A stretch of DNA of 64,000 bases from assembly GCA_022496805.1 (NCBI GenBank), contig CM040093.1, positions 7,216,213-7,280,212 on the forward strand. Reading direction: 5' to 3'. Below are positions 47,783 to 59,577 of the stretch, piece by piece. The notes beneath the pieces are model-generated. The model did not search any database and was not told the DNA's origin. It saw only the letters and a program-made list of their open reading frames with translations. The first letter of the stretch is position 1; every line of letters starts with the position of its first letter. The position numbers and the translations under genes are program-made. Origin of the DNA: Pohlia nutans. Lineage: Eukaryota > Streptophyta > Bryopsida > Bryales > Mniaceae.

Positions 47783-48474
47783 TTGTTGAGCCTTTAAGTT
47801 AGTGCACCCTATTTGTGCCATAATTTCAGTTGCGGGGTGAAAGCACGAAAAAGTGTACCACCTCTAACTATTATGACCATTCAACAATGCAGGGTTCAAA
47901 AATACATTATAAATTTGAATTTCGTAAAAAATAAAATAAAAATAAAATAAAACACCTATTGTTTTATAAAGTCTACCAAAAACATTTGAGAAAATAATCT
48001 TCAATAAGTAGTTATAAATTTTTATTGACGTAGAAGTGGCCAAAATTGAAAAAGTAGTTACGTACAATCAACAAAGTTGATATAAAACAAACAAAATGTA
48101 TATCAAAACATATTTTTTTCTACTTTCTTTTTGGACAAGGTCCACAATTCTATCATTATCTCAAAGGTCATAAAAATTATATTTATGTTGATTGTATTTA
48201 AGGCCATCAATTTTGCAACCGAGATTGGATTTAGGCATTCATTTTCAAACACTACTTTTTGTAAACTTTTTTGAAGATTTTGTTCTAAAAATTTGGGTTC
48301 AAGTACCTATAAGAACTCTGGAGAGCTTCATGAAATTAAAACCAAAATACAATATATTTTGATATAAATTTATGGCCTTTGACCAAAACAATTATGATTT
48401 TAGTATAGCAGACTAACTTTTTGGTACAATTTTTCGTGCTTTCACCCTACGCCCTCTTCAAAATGTAACGAAGG

Positions 48475-49533
48475 TTCAAAAAAATGATAAATGTGAAAAA
48501 TTACAATACAAATTCATAGCAAATGGAAGCCCAAAATGGCTATAGTGCCAGACAATTTAGGATGAACATTAATGAACAATGTCCGTGCAAAGGCAAGTAA
48601 ATGGCATGAATGGGTGCCTTTATAGTTGTCACAAATAGTCAGGTATCCCATATAGGATGCCCTACCTTAATTTGGGTTAAATCAGAGACAAGGAATGAAA
48701 ACCACTGCCCCCCTTAGGCATGGTTGTGCTTTATACAAAATGTAGTGCAAAATGGCCATTTTTTAACAAGTTTGGACGTTTAAGGGTTAAATGGATGGTA
48801 ATAGGTACTTTCACCTTATTGGGTGGGCAGGAAATTGACGCGGAACGTGTGCGAGAATCTACTCTTTTTTGGGGGGTAGTTGGGGACTTGAATCTTTCTC
48901 TCTTTAGTGGTTGCCAGGCCATGCTTTACATCATCAAATTAAATTCCCAAAAGAAACATACACTTCCAAAACCAATTCGCATGACATGGGGCGTGACATA
49001 ATGTTTGAAATTCTGCACAACTGAGCCAGCTTGTGAATTAGAACTCGCATTGACTTTGTAGGATGGTTGCAATAGTCAAATATGATCACCTAACTCCGTC
49101 TAACAAAACTTTAGAAATACGGTGCCCAAGGGGGGCAGTGATTGATTGATTCACAGTTGAATAAATTTGACATTCGAATTTCCTTAAAGAGAAAATATAA
49201 AAAAATATAGAAATTCACCTAACCCCCAGCTGAAAGTTGTGGCTTTTTCTATTCCTTTTCGCAATGAAAACTCGCTTTCATTTGTAAAAAGGTTGTACTC
49301 TCAGTCTTCGAGCAAATTGGCCGGCCCGGCAAAATGAAAAAATTAATGACATTCTTGTCAAATGGTGCAGGAACAGTGGCGGTTTGCTTTCAAGTCAGTC
49401 GGTCCCTCCTGAGTTGGTCAAGCAGATGGATGAGGAATTATTGCATCATTTTTTTTTGTTTTTATTTTTATTTTTATTTTAATAACGGCAAACCGCAATC
49501 TCTGAAAGGACGTGCAGTTTTTCTCGTTCTTGA
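48475..49533. other. Intergenic stretch without a supportable gene
   Basis: Contains a lone element end (GGACGTTTAAGGGTTAA at about 48774-48790) whose partner was not found. The frames at 48720-49001 and 49334-49624 show no family signal. Confidence 0.45.
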
Positions 49534-49765
49534 GGGTCATTTTCACAACTTCTTTTCATTTTTTAAGAAATTGATTTTCGTACATCAAAATGAAGAAAAA
49601 TATGTAATTAATTCATTATCTTAATTGATCAAACTAGCAATTTTGTGTATTACTACAAAGTAGGTTATCAAATTTTTTTCTCAAGAGATCATGTTTGGAT
49701 TTTCCTCAATTTGGATGACAAGATCAATCTAAAATTAGAAAGTTGGATGACCAAAACAAGTCTGG
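49534..49765 (+). repeat. Dispersed repeat, copy 2 of 2
   Basis: Matches 46117-46370 in order and orientation (GAGGGTCATTTTCACAAC, ACATCAAAATGAAGAAA, CTTAATTGATCAAACTAG, GGATTTTCCTCAATTTGGAT). Confidence 0.65.
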
Positions 49766-50267
49766 ATGAAAATATGTTCAATTTGGATGAGAATTTATCA
49801 AAATAGATGAATGTACCCACGCTATTCACCCACCCACAGTATGCGGTGATACGAGTGTAATGAATGTTTATGACGACGGACTACTACGGTAGATTACTGT
49901 CAAGAACACACATTTTTGGGGCTCGTGTGAATGCGAGGTTATTGGTGAATGACAGTGTAGCTGCATCACTGATGAGCGAGTGAGTGAGTGAGAAGTACAT
50001 GAACGAACTTTCAAGGCAGCACGATAGTGTTCCATACTACTTCCATGCTGGTCATACCAAAAGTGTGTGCACGGCCCGTACTTGGAGGTGGACACCATGA
50101 TCAGTGCGAGCTCCAGCCCATAGGTATGTGGACCCGGGATTTTTTTTTAATGTATAAATTTTTTTTCTGTTTTTCATATTTCGAGCAAGTGGCACTAGCG
50201 AAACAAATATTTTAGCACTTTTTATCTACATTTGGATGAAACAGTCATAAATGGATGAGAATTTGTT

Positions 50268-51082
50268 TTAACCCTTATCCCCTAACTGCATGAGCGTCCA
50301 TTTTTTGGACGATGTTCAGATTTCATCCATGTTTTCTCATCCGTCACTGCAATTTTTGCAATGTGGATTTTTTACTCTAGATTCTATGAGAAGTTAGCTT
50401 CATGAATGTGTGATCCAATTAGAAAGGAGATTATTTGTGAAATTTTTATACCTCATTTCATGTTGTAGTGATTCACCCAAAATTTCAAAGCTTTCAATGT
50501 AAAAGTGCTTTTGAAAAAGTCAACTCATAAAAATTAAGCAACCAAAAAATCTCCAAAAATCACTACACTTAGAGTATTGCATTTCAACCAATCACAACAA
50601 ATTTCATCTACAAATTGTCAATATCCTATTTGTAATCGAATTACAGAAGAATTTTGAATTTTGAGTTTCAAAATTTATACAAAAATATTGGTGATAGCAA
50701 TCATAGATCTAACCGTATGGATAGAATCAAAAATTCATAATGTACAACTTTTATTCATACATTAACCCTTAAAGGGCTGATGGGGATAGTAGATACGTTG
50801 GCGTATGTTTGGCATTTGTTGTAAATAGAAAGTTCCAAATTGAGACCCCAATGTCTCATTAAAATCATGTCGACGTGAATTTTAACTTTACTTTTGATCT
50901 TAAACTCATAGGAGGTGTGGAACCATGCTAAATACAATGGAATATTGCTGTATAATACTGGTCAGAAAGGGCTCTTTGGACCTTTAAGGGTTAAGTTCAA
51001 AATATCCCTCTTAGTTGCATTTTATAATGCATCTTTGCAAAACTGCTGAATTTGGAGAGGGCTCTAAACATTTAGGGGTTAA
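50268..51082 (+). mobile_element. TTAA-type element, family D copy 3, interrupted by nested element E2
   Basis: TTAA 50268-50271 then CCCTTATCCCCTAACTGC; right end AAACATTTAGGGG then TTAA 51079-51082. Without the 233-bp nested element it is about 580 bp, the size of D1 and D2. Matching blocks: GATTTCATCCATGTTTTCTC, AAATCTCCAAAAATCACTAC, AATATTGGTGAT. Confidence 0.85.
50762..50994 (+). mobile_element. TTAA-type element, family E copy 2, nested in D3
   Basis: TTAA on both sides (50762-50765, 50991-50994), left CCCTTAAAGGGCTGATGG, right TTGGACCTTTAAGGG. Outside it, D3 reads CATACA before and GTTCAAAATATCC after; copy D2 reads CATACATCAAGTTCAAAATA unbroken, so the insertion used one TTAA (TCAA in D2) and duplicated it. 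Confidence 0.92.
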
Positions 51083-51617
51083 CTCCTAAGCTCCCAAGAG
51101 ACTGTTTTTTGGTCGAAACGGGCTACCCGGAACAAAAAAATATGTTTTTGTATGCTTTAAAAACATTTTAAAATACTACATCAAGTCTACTTTCCAACGC
51201 ACTTATAACTATATCAATCTAAGTTAAACTCCATGAGGGAGAAATTTTCAAAGTGGATCACCTCAACATTGTCTTAGTATTATAAAATTTGCTATTTGGA
51301 GAACGTAACGATGTCCCCTCCATTGTTTCTTTTGTTATTTTTGAAGTTTACAATAAATAAACCAATTTTAACTAATCATGCTAAATTTTAAACTCTAAAA
51401 GTGAAAATTATAATTTATACAATTTTTCAAAGGTTAATGCTTTTAAATTCATTAAAAAAATATCTAATTTTTTTTTGGAAGTTTGATTGTATGGATAATT
51501 TGTAGAGATGATGCCCTACATTTTGTCTATTGAACCTAACTTCATCAAACATATGGAATGCACATATAATAACACATCTATGATTTGTCCAATATCCCTC
51601 GGGCTTTTAGGGGTTAA
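51079..51617 (+). mobile_element. TTAA-type element, family C copy 2
   Basis: TTAA 51079-51082 and 51614-51617, left CTCCTAAGCTCCCAAGAG, right CCCTCGGGCTTTTAGGGG. 539 bp. It shares TTAA with D3 on the left and B5 on the right. Confidence 0.85.
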
Positions 51618-51820
51618 GGACCAAGAAACCATTTTTTTTTTATTTAGCATTTTTTTAGAGCAAGTTGTTTGCAAACTTCCTTTCGTTCAAGTTTATTTGT
51701 GTTTTGACCTGCTCATACAATGTTTTTCACTAATTCCGGTGATATGAAATTTGACTCCATCTGAATTATATTTTTCACAATATAATCGATTTAATTTTTC
51801 ATTTTGCTTTTAGGGGTTAA
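51614..51820 (+). mobile_element. TTAA-type element, family B copy 5
   Basis: TTAA 51614-51617 then GGACCAAGAAACC (left CCCCTAAA worn away); right end GCTTTTAGGGG then TTAA 51817-51820. Body blocks TTTATTTGTGTTTTGACC, CACTAATTCCGGTGATATGA match the family. Confidence 0.75.
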
Positions 51821-52354
51821 CCCTTAAACGTCAGAAAAGCCCCATGGGCTTGTTTTGAGAGAATAATCAAGAAAAAGTGGATTTTCACAACCAAAATTGA
51901 AATGGATTGGTGCTTTGGAAAGGTGATGAAAAAGTGAGGCTAAATATATAGCAAATATGCATGTTTTAGTAAATTGTACATTTCAAGGAAATTGGAAAGA
52001 GAATTGGTGGGGAGGGAGGGGAGGGAGTTGGGTAGCTTGAGATTTTGATGGATATCAGAGCTGCCAACGTTGATCAACGCTGTTCAACAGTTTTTTTTTG
52101 TTTTTTTGTTTTTTATTTTAAAAATAAATTTAAAATCTAGAATTGCAAAGCTCACTGTTGAGCCGGAATTTCATCGTATTTTTAATTTTTTTGTGGAGTG
52201 ACACTGTTCACTCCATTCACTGTTCATAAAGGATTTGAGAAATTCTCATTGGTTGTTCAAATTACTTAAAGGGCTACTGTTGGGGGCAACTCTCATAATT
52301 TTTTTAATTCCTTTGGGTTGCCCATCTAGGACCCTCTGACATTTAAAAGTTTAA
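51817..52354 (+). mobile_element. TTAA-type element, family A copy 3 (longer variant)
   Basis: TTAA 51817-51820 then CCCTTAAACGTCAGAAAAGC; right end GACCCTCTGACATTTAAAAG then TTTAA at 52354. It shares the GCCCCATGGGCTT and GAGAATAATCAAGAAAAAGTGG blocks with A1 and A2 but is about 150 bp longer. Confidence 0.75.
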
Positions 52355-52563
52355 TGGATGACAATGAGTCGAATGAATGAGTTGTTGGCAATAAGCAAAT
52401 GTGTGTTTTTTTCTTCTTCCAGATTTAGCACTTTCTAAATGATAGATTTTCTTTTTGACTATATTTTGGCAGTTAAAGAAACTCTGATGTGGACAATGCC
52501 TGCCAATGCTTGATCGTCTAACTTGCTCAACCTTTAAGTTGCCGATAACTTCTTTCGATCAGT

Positions 52564-52806
52564 TTACGGTTGATTGATCGTCGTGCTTGTAATCACTTCT
52601 GAATCATGTCGCCTTTGCCAGCCCACCCAGCGGCCAGCGACCCGGGTGGACTTGTGCTGCACGAATCGATCGTGCAAGCGGAAAATCCCTGGACAAGTCG
52701 CTTCGCTGAAAAGTGTCGCTGTAGGAACTCTGTAACTTGTAGCACAGACATGTATCTCAAGTGCCCAGATGAGGATAATGACAAAATATATGTGGTAGCT
52801 TTTCAT
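52564..52806 (-). CDS. Small ORF with signal-peptide-like start (80 aa), uncertain
   Basis: ATG at 52806. The first 22 residues (MKSYHIYFVIILIWALEIHV then CA) are hydrophobic and could be a secretion signal; the rest is polar and basic (GRWVGWQRRHD) with few cysteines. The opposite strand is also open across the same GC-richer patch (52606-52839), so one of the two frames may be chance. No family recognised, no neighbour supports it. Confidence 0.2.
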   Translation of the reverse strand: MKSYHIYFVIILIWALEIHVCATSYRVPTATLFSEATCPGIFRLHDRFVQHKSTRVAGRWVGWQRRHDSEVITSTTINQP

Positions 52807-52950
52807 TACAGGAAATCGCCCTGTTCACACCCCAGGTAGGCAAAAAAATAAAAATAAAAATAAAATAAAGTAGTAAGGCTGGTCAAAACGCAAACTGCAA
52901 TATTGAAAAAAATAACCCTGACCGTGAATGGAGAATACAGTCTACCCTCC

Positions 52951-53360
52951 TTAACCCCTAAAGGAGGTTGCATGCCAAAAAGGATTGCAAGTGTTCTTCC
53001 GGATGGTATTTCACCACGAGGACTATGGTATTGATAGAAATTGCAAATATGAAAAATGGAGCTTGGAATGGGAACTAAATATACAAATTTTTCATTTAAT
53101 AACATGTGACGGGTAAAAAAAGATATGGCAACTCAAAGGGCATTTTCTATGTATTTTGAGTCGTGTACTGGGAAAATACATAATTGTTTTATGATCCACA
53201 ACGGATGGACATGCTCTTGAAAATCACCATATGCACAGTGCATGGATATGCACCTCCTCAAAAAATCTCCCCTCCAAATTCACTCTTTTACATCCCTTAG
53301 CATCACTTGTATGTTGATACTACCAGCGTATAAAATACCCCAACATCCTTTAGGGGTTAA
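52951..53360 (+). mobile_element. TTAA-type element, family G
   Basis: TTAA at 52951-52954 and 53357-53360; inverted ends CCCCTAAAGGAGG and CATCCTTTAGGGG. 410 bp. Only one copy was seen in the window, so borders rest on the inverted ends and TTAA. Confidence 0.7.
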
Positions 53361-53755
53361 TATGACGATACTATTGTTTCAAGCAATACACATGTAACCC
53401 GGCGTGCACTGTACTAAACTTGTACAAGTATACGTGAGTGCATAGAAGGGGTATTGATTTGAACATTGTCGTATGACGCATACAGACAATAAACATATTT
53501 AGAGCTGAAAATATCGACGTATACTTACATTAAACATATATTTAGAACGAAATAGACCTGTATTTTGCAAAGGTTTTTTAGACATATAACCCCTCATATC
53601 TAGGGGGGTTTCAGAGGGGGTCAAGAACGCACGTGATTCTCAAACATAATGTAGAGTGCACCCCCCGGGACATGTGACAAGTAATTTCTGCAACTAATCT
53701 ATGCCTGCCACTTTGAAGTTAGGGTTTCCCAAACATGCAATAATATCATAGCCTA

Positions 53756-53930
53756 GGAGCACCTTCAACAATTTTTTGCTAAATGTTTAATTTTATTTTC
53801 TAAAAATAGGTTTTGACATAAACAAATATTCTCTGAAACCCATTTTCCCTTACAAATGTTTTTATTAAAAAATAATTCCCAAAAATTTTGACATCTATTT
53901 TTAGAATTATTATCTGCCGAAGGTGCTATT
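53756..53930. mobile_element. Small fold-back MITE-like element
   Basis: Left GAGCACCTTCAACA, right its near inverse TGCCGAAGGTGCTA. The interior (CTAAAAATAGG, AATATTC, ATCTATTTTTAGAATTATTAT) resembles the inside of the nested element at 39829-40032, read in the other direction. Target site not clear. Confidence 0.5.
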
Positions 53931-54266
53931 GGGCTACGCTAAAGAGGGACGATTGTAGTTCGTCTATTTATGCCTTAAGGGAATGGAGGCAACTCCCATA
54001 TTATATATACACACGGTAAGTGGCATTACACGCTGATGGAAGACAAATTTACAACTTTTAAAATAAAAGCTAAAAAATGTTGGGTTTGTGAAAGCAAATG
54101 CAACAGATGTTGAGTTCAGGGTAAAATAAAAGCTGGATGGTTGGGTAAAGCTAGGTGTAGGCTACAATAAAGATCATTACATTAATTAATTTATAATTTA
54201 AAATAAGTAAATTTAGAACAAGATCCAAAATTTGAAGTAAAGTGAATCACAACATTTCTTATTGCA

Positions 54267-54814
54267 TTAACCCTTTAACGTCCCAGTTCATTGCTGTTTT
54301 CAAAGATTCGTTATAAAATGTTTGATGAAAACCAAAAATGGAGTTGATGTACAAAGAAAAGTTGTAAATGTCAATGTGAAGATCACATCTGTACGGTTGG
54401 ATTTATCATATTTTTTTAAAATATTTTTTTATTAATTTTGCAAGCTTTTCTTTTGAAATTCAATTAAAAATCATGAATTGACGGATTTTTAAAAAAAATT
54501 ATTGGAATGAAATTGGAATAACATGCACTACGAGATGGTATGGTTTCCATTATTTGATTCTACTTATTTTGGAAAATCATCTTCAAGGTCTCACTTTTTG
54601 AACTAAGAATGAAACTTGACATAAACCACTTCTGTTGTTTTTCCAAAAATCATAATAACCTATATTGAAGATCCAAACCGTACAAAGAATAGTGAACTTG
54701 CACAAGAACCATGAGAAATTTTGGTGGATGAAAACTGTCCAATTTGAATGGAATTCTAACAATTTGAATCTGTGCAGCGTCCACTATGTGGACGCAGGCG
54801 CTTGAAAGGGTTAA
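54267..54814 (+). mobile_element. TTAA-type element, family F
   Basis: TTAA at 54267-54270 and 54811-54814; ends CCCTTTAACGTCC and GCGCTTGAAAGGG. A small palindrome (GCGTCCACTATGTGGACGC) sits just inside the right end. 548 bp, single copy in the window. Confidence 0.7.
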
Positions 54815-57800
54815 AATGCATTGTATGTAATCGAGACTTTACCTTATGGAAAAGGGAGTTACCTACTTGGGATTCCACTAGTAGAAATCATGATTGCATA
54901 GATGATAGAAAAGACCCAGGAGAAGACCCTAGTAACTCCACATGATGAACTAGACCAATTGTGGGTCTTTTGGGCACAATTCTCTTGTCTACGCGGTCAA
55001 TCCATCAAGTATGAATTTGTTTTGTTCCAATGGCCCTTTGTCCGATGGGAACTGGGTCATTGACATTACGAACAAACACTTTATTCATGCTGGCCTCGAA
55101 AGAGGACCAGAGTTTCTATCTACGCGGCCAGCGTTTCTACTATTGTAGTGGCTCTGCATTCTGAATGGAGAATTGATGGATAAATTTCATGTTTCAGTTT
55201 AAATTTTGTTTCTTTGATAAATGTTGTACTTTCAGAACGGCTCCATTCGGCACAAGATGACAAGAGTTGAATTGTATTTAAATGATGGGAAATCAAAAAG
55301 CCAAACACTTTGTTGCATACAGTTGGAAACAAAATGTTTCCTTTTTAGTGTAAAGAACAAAATGAAAATAAAATATTTCCTTTTGGCGTAAAGAACAAAC
55401 CGAAAATAAAATGATACAAAATATCAATCCAGTACACTCATAATTCTTTATATCACATTTTTGGCAACCATTGCAACTCACTTCAGAACATGACACGTGG
55501 AGATTTTTTAATCGAATATAAGATGTATCCATATATACATTACACTTTTATATATATTATGTTGTATGGACATGTGGAGACTTTTGTAATCACTCTTTAT
55601 ATCAAGCCATTGTGATTCACTTTATAACATGACGTGTGGAGATTTTTCACTCATACATGCACACAACATCCAACATTGCATGTTGATATGAGAATGCGAG
55701 ACTCGAGAGTGTGATAAAAAGAGAGTTTAAAGCGTAAATTTTTCATTTTTCATTGAGTTGAAAACATTATCATAAGGTACGTTGGTAGTGTAGCATACTT
55801 TGGGCAGAAATGTACCAGTGTACCCTGTGACTATGATTGAAAGTCAATCAGTTGAGTTGGTCGCAAACAAATTTGTAATTTCAATCTACAGGCGACTTGA
55901 TAAAACTCACAGTTCTGCAGTTGGCCATGAGGTTCTTTAGCTCTCTTCTCTGCCACATCTTGTAATCTGTTCACTATTCCTAAATCACTGTAGCAGATCC
56001 CCGAATCATGGCAAGTCCACATCATCATTAGCTAAAGAAGTTGGTGGTGAGACATTGTTGAAGCATCTATAGTTGAGAACGGTGGACACCACTGGAGTTA
56101 TCCGTAAAGTAAAGGGAGGTACCCCTGTTTGTTGGCCGGAGTTTGCAACAGTCAAATAGTATTTTTTGTACTTGTTAGTTACAAGCCACCAAACTCTTGT
56201 TTTGGGTTAGCATGAGGGTTGATGTGGAGGCAGGGATAAATTCCCTCTTGGGAACTTGAGTGCCGTGTGGGGGAGCTTCTCTTGCATTGGTCAGGTGTAA
56301 GGTTCGAATCTCCTTGACAACGCAAAGCCTTGTAATCGATCGAAAAAAAAGGAGACAAAACTTGTTTTCGCCGCTTTTCAAGCTAAAAAACCAGTTCTGC
56401 CTTAACTTTCCTCTTGAGAAAACGTTTTTTTCTAATTTACGGATAACTTTACTAACTGCTAAAGAACCTTATGTTATGTCATTTAGGGGTCAAGATAATT
56501 TTAAATGACCATTAATTATTAATGTTGATACTAATATCACAACTTACTTCACCACAAGGAAAATGAATTCTGTCTGACCCAGATCAGCAATAGGTCTCCT
56601 TTGCAATAGGTCTCCAAGCATAATATTCTATACTTCATCTGCCATGCACCCTCAAAAGTTGGTTCGATTCTGAACCTAAATTCTAATTCTTTGTCTTATT
56701 ACAAACTTAAGGTGCATGTACTCAAGACCTCTTAGAATATCGCCACCGTGTCTCTTGAATAGACTTGTTATGTACAAGTGGCGCAACTCTAATCCTACTT
56801 GTGCCGCACCGCAAACCTATCAACAAACAAAAGTAGCCTAACCCAACATTTTAGATTAAGTTTATTGTTCATTAAGGTTTTTGATGGTCTTTCTAGGAAT
56901 GTGCAACTGAACAATGTAGTCCCTTTCTATGCCCAAAGTTCCACATTTCAATCATCATTCAAGTAATATGCAAAGAATCTAGTCTTTTTCCTTGTCTAAA
57001 GTTCCACACCTTTTTTTGCTATAGTACTCGTCTTTGCATAGTGTACATAGAAAATGTATTCCATGTATAGATGTTTTTAACCTAAACTACACCCTCAAAT
57101 TTTCTTAAATTTACTTGTGTTTGATATTGAGAATTAGATACTATATGCATGTAGAGGACTTGTGTACGCATATGCTAATTTGTTTTGCAAGTCGATCATT
57201 TGACTAATTACTTCACACTTAATGTCTATTTGAAGCCCATTTGTACACTAATTCTTTGCATTTTAGGCCCAATTATATGTATAGCTAATTGATAATACAT
57301 ACAACAATGTCCAGAAAATACACGGATTTTATAGAACTTTTGGAGTTATTCCATCTTCCTATAGCAAAAAATTGGACCAGTTTGAATATCCTAATCGTGT
57401 ACATAGTTCTTTGTACTCAAAACTACACCTAGTGTGCGAAGAAGTAAATATGTAAAGTGACGATTGAGGCCTGCATTAAATGAATAGCAATAGGTATGTT
57501 TACCATGTTATTTCTAATGATCCACACTAGTTTTTGTTCAAAGTTTGATGACTTTATCTTAAAGAATATCTTGAAGAACACAAATTACCTCACAATCTCA
57601 TAGTCAATTTCTTTTACTAATGTAGATGACATTATTTTCATCGCTTGAAGCATTTTAACATATGTAGGAGTGATTTTTAAGAGCTCTACAAAATTATGAA
57701 GAGATTAATGGTTACAAGACCCAAATCAATTGATATAAAATTTTTAGCACTATATACAAACCTTTTATGCATTTTGAAAGTAGGAGGTTGTACCTGAGTG

Positions 57801-58096
57801 TAGACCACTATAAATGACTATATATAATTTCATTCCCATTCAAAAATGAGTGGCCATAGACATTTAACCAATTCACCCTTTTACTATTTACCCATGATTC
57901 CAATATGATATCTAAATAGATGATTTTTAGTTGGTACTATGAGTCTATACAAGAGATGGAAACAAATTCCCAATCATTTTAATACCATTCAAAAGCTATA
58001 TTCTCCACAATTTATGAGCTAAACGTACATTATTAAATATATCAAATTATAAGGTGACTTGTAAGGTGATTTGGGATCGGGTTTGGTACTTTATGT
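54815..58096. other. Intergenic region, no supportable gene
   Basis: AT-rich. A locally repeated motif, CATGTGGAGATTTT or a close variant, occurs near 55489, 55569 and 55632. Apart from the SINE-like piece at 56200-56355 nothing is recognised. Confidence 0.5.
56200..56355 (+). repeat. tRNA-derived SINE-like element
   Basis: AGGTTCGAATCTCC at about 56300-56313 is a perfect pol III B box, preceded at tRNA-like distance by GGGGGAGCTTCTCTTGC-type sequence. It ends CCTTGTAATCGATCG followed by an A-run at 56341-56349, which fits a retroposed tRNA-derived SINE. No target duplication established. Confidence 0.45.
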
Positions 58097-58653
58097 TTAA
58101 CCCTTGAACTCCCGAGAGACCATTTTTTGGTTGCTACCCGTTTTTAACGGGTTGCACGGAACCAAAAAAAAAGTTTTTGAAAAAATAAAAAATATTTTAA
58201 ACTACTACATCAAGTCTATTTTCCAATGCACTTATAATTATGTCAATCTGAGTTAAACTCCAGTGGGGGAATTTTTTCAAAGTGGATCATGTCAACATTG
58301 TCTTAGTGTTATAAAGTTTACTATCTGAAGAAAGTAATGATGTTTCCTCCATCATTTCTTTTGCTTTTTTGAAGTTAATAGATAAGTAAATAAACCAATT
58401 TTAACTAATCACCCTAAATTTTAAACTTTAAAAGTGAAAATTATAATTTATACAATTTTCCAAAGGTTAATGCTTTTAAATTCTTAAAAAAAGTATTCAA
58501 AGTTTTTTTTTCAGGAGTTTGACCAAATTGATAATTTGTAGAGATGATGCCCTACATTTTGTCTATTGAACCAAAGTCCATCAAACATATGAAAGGCACA
58601 TATTACAACAGATTTATGTTTTGTTCAATATCCCTCGAGCTTTTGGCGGTTAA
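58097..58653 (+). mobile_element. TTAA-type element, family C copy 3
   Basis: TTAA at 58097-58100 and 58650-58653, left CCCTTGAACTCCCGAGAGACC, right CCCTCGAGCTTTTGGCGG. 557 bp, body as C1 and C2. Confidence 0.85.
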
Positions 58654-58897
58654 TTTCTATAATCTACAACAAAAGCTTTTAAATTACATTGAGAATGAAG
58701 CAAAACAATTGAATATTGTGGTTACAAAATTACTAGATCTAGCTTGTAACTTCTATGAGTAAAAGAGTTTGGGTTTCCATTCTTTTGACAAATAGACACA
58801 TTAACTTCTAACTATTTCTTGCAATTGATATGCCCAGATATCATAAACCTCTGCATTATCTTCTATCTTACTTCAAGTTTACAAATCCATGCTTGAA

Positions 58898-59036
58898 TTA
58901 ACCCCTAAACGTCCTCACCCCTCTCCAAATTTGGCAGTTTTGCAAAGATGCATTGTAAAATGCAATTAAAAGGGATATTTTGAACTTGGTGTATGAATAA
59001 AAGTTGTACATTATGATTTTTAGATTCTACCCACAT
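58898..59036 (-). mobile_element. Family D fragment (copy 4, truncated)
   Basis: TTAA 58898-58901 then CCCCTAAACGTCCTCACCCC, followed by the D blocks CTCTCCAAATTTGG, GATGCATTGTAAAATGCAAT and AACTTGGTGTATGAATAAAAG; it breaks off near 59036. Confidence 0.6.
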
Positions 59037-59424
59037 AGAAAATGCAATTCGCTATTTACGCACTTGGCCAAGTGTGGTCATTTCGGGGCCCCATTGTGCC
59101 AAAAAATTCAGAAATCAATTTTTTTTTTGAAAAGGGTGTGATTTTTGTCTATGGTGAAAAGTGCAGTGCATTGCAATTAATCAAATATATTACGGATTTT
59201 CAATAATAAATATGTGAATTTCATACATTTTTTTAATTTTTCAAAGTGTCTTTCATAAAACCCCTTCAAAAGTGCAATAAATATTCAACATTTTACTATC
59301 TTTCAACCGCATTTTCCCCATTCCCCTCGTCTTACAATCACATACAATCCGCAATACATTTTCGTACAACGACATCATTACTCCACATATCCACGTATCC
59401 ACATAAAGTATGGATCCACATATA

Positions 59425-59425
59425 A

Positions 59426-59480
<55 letters not shown>
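59425..59480. repeat. (TAAATA)n and (TA)n microsatellite
   Basis: ATAAAT units followed by an uninterrupted (AT)n run at about 59439-59476. Confidence 0.9.
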
Positions 59481-59482
<2 letters not shown>

Positions 59483-59577
59483 AAATACATATGATAAAGA
59501 AGTACAAGTCGGCCATCTGAAGTGCAACCAATAGCACTAATCCACACTGTCTAGAAAAGCTACTACTCGAAGGGGAA

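Noticed and set aside
51508..51747. Frames starting MMPYILSIEP in family C copies (also 58544)
   Set aside because: They recur only because the element is repeated; they differ after a few residues and end randomly.
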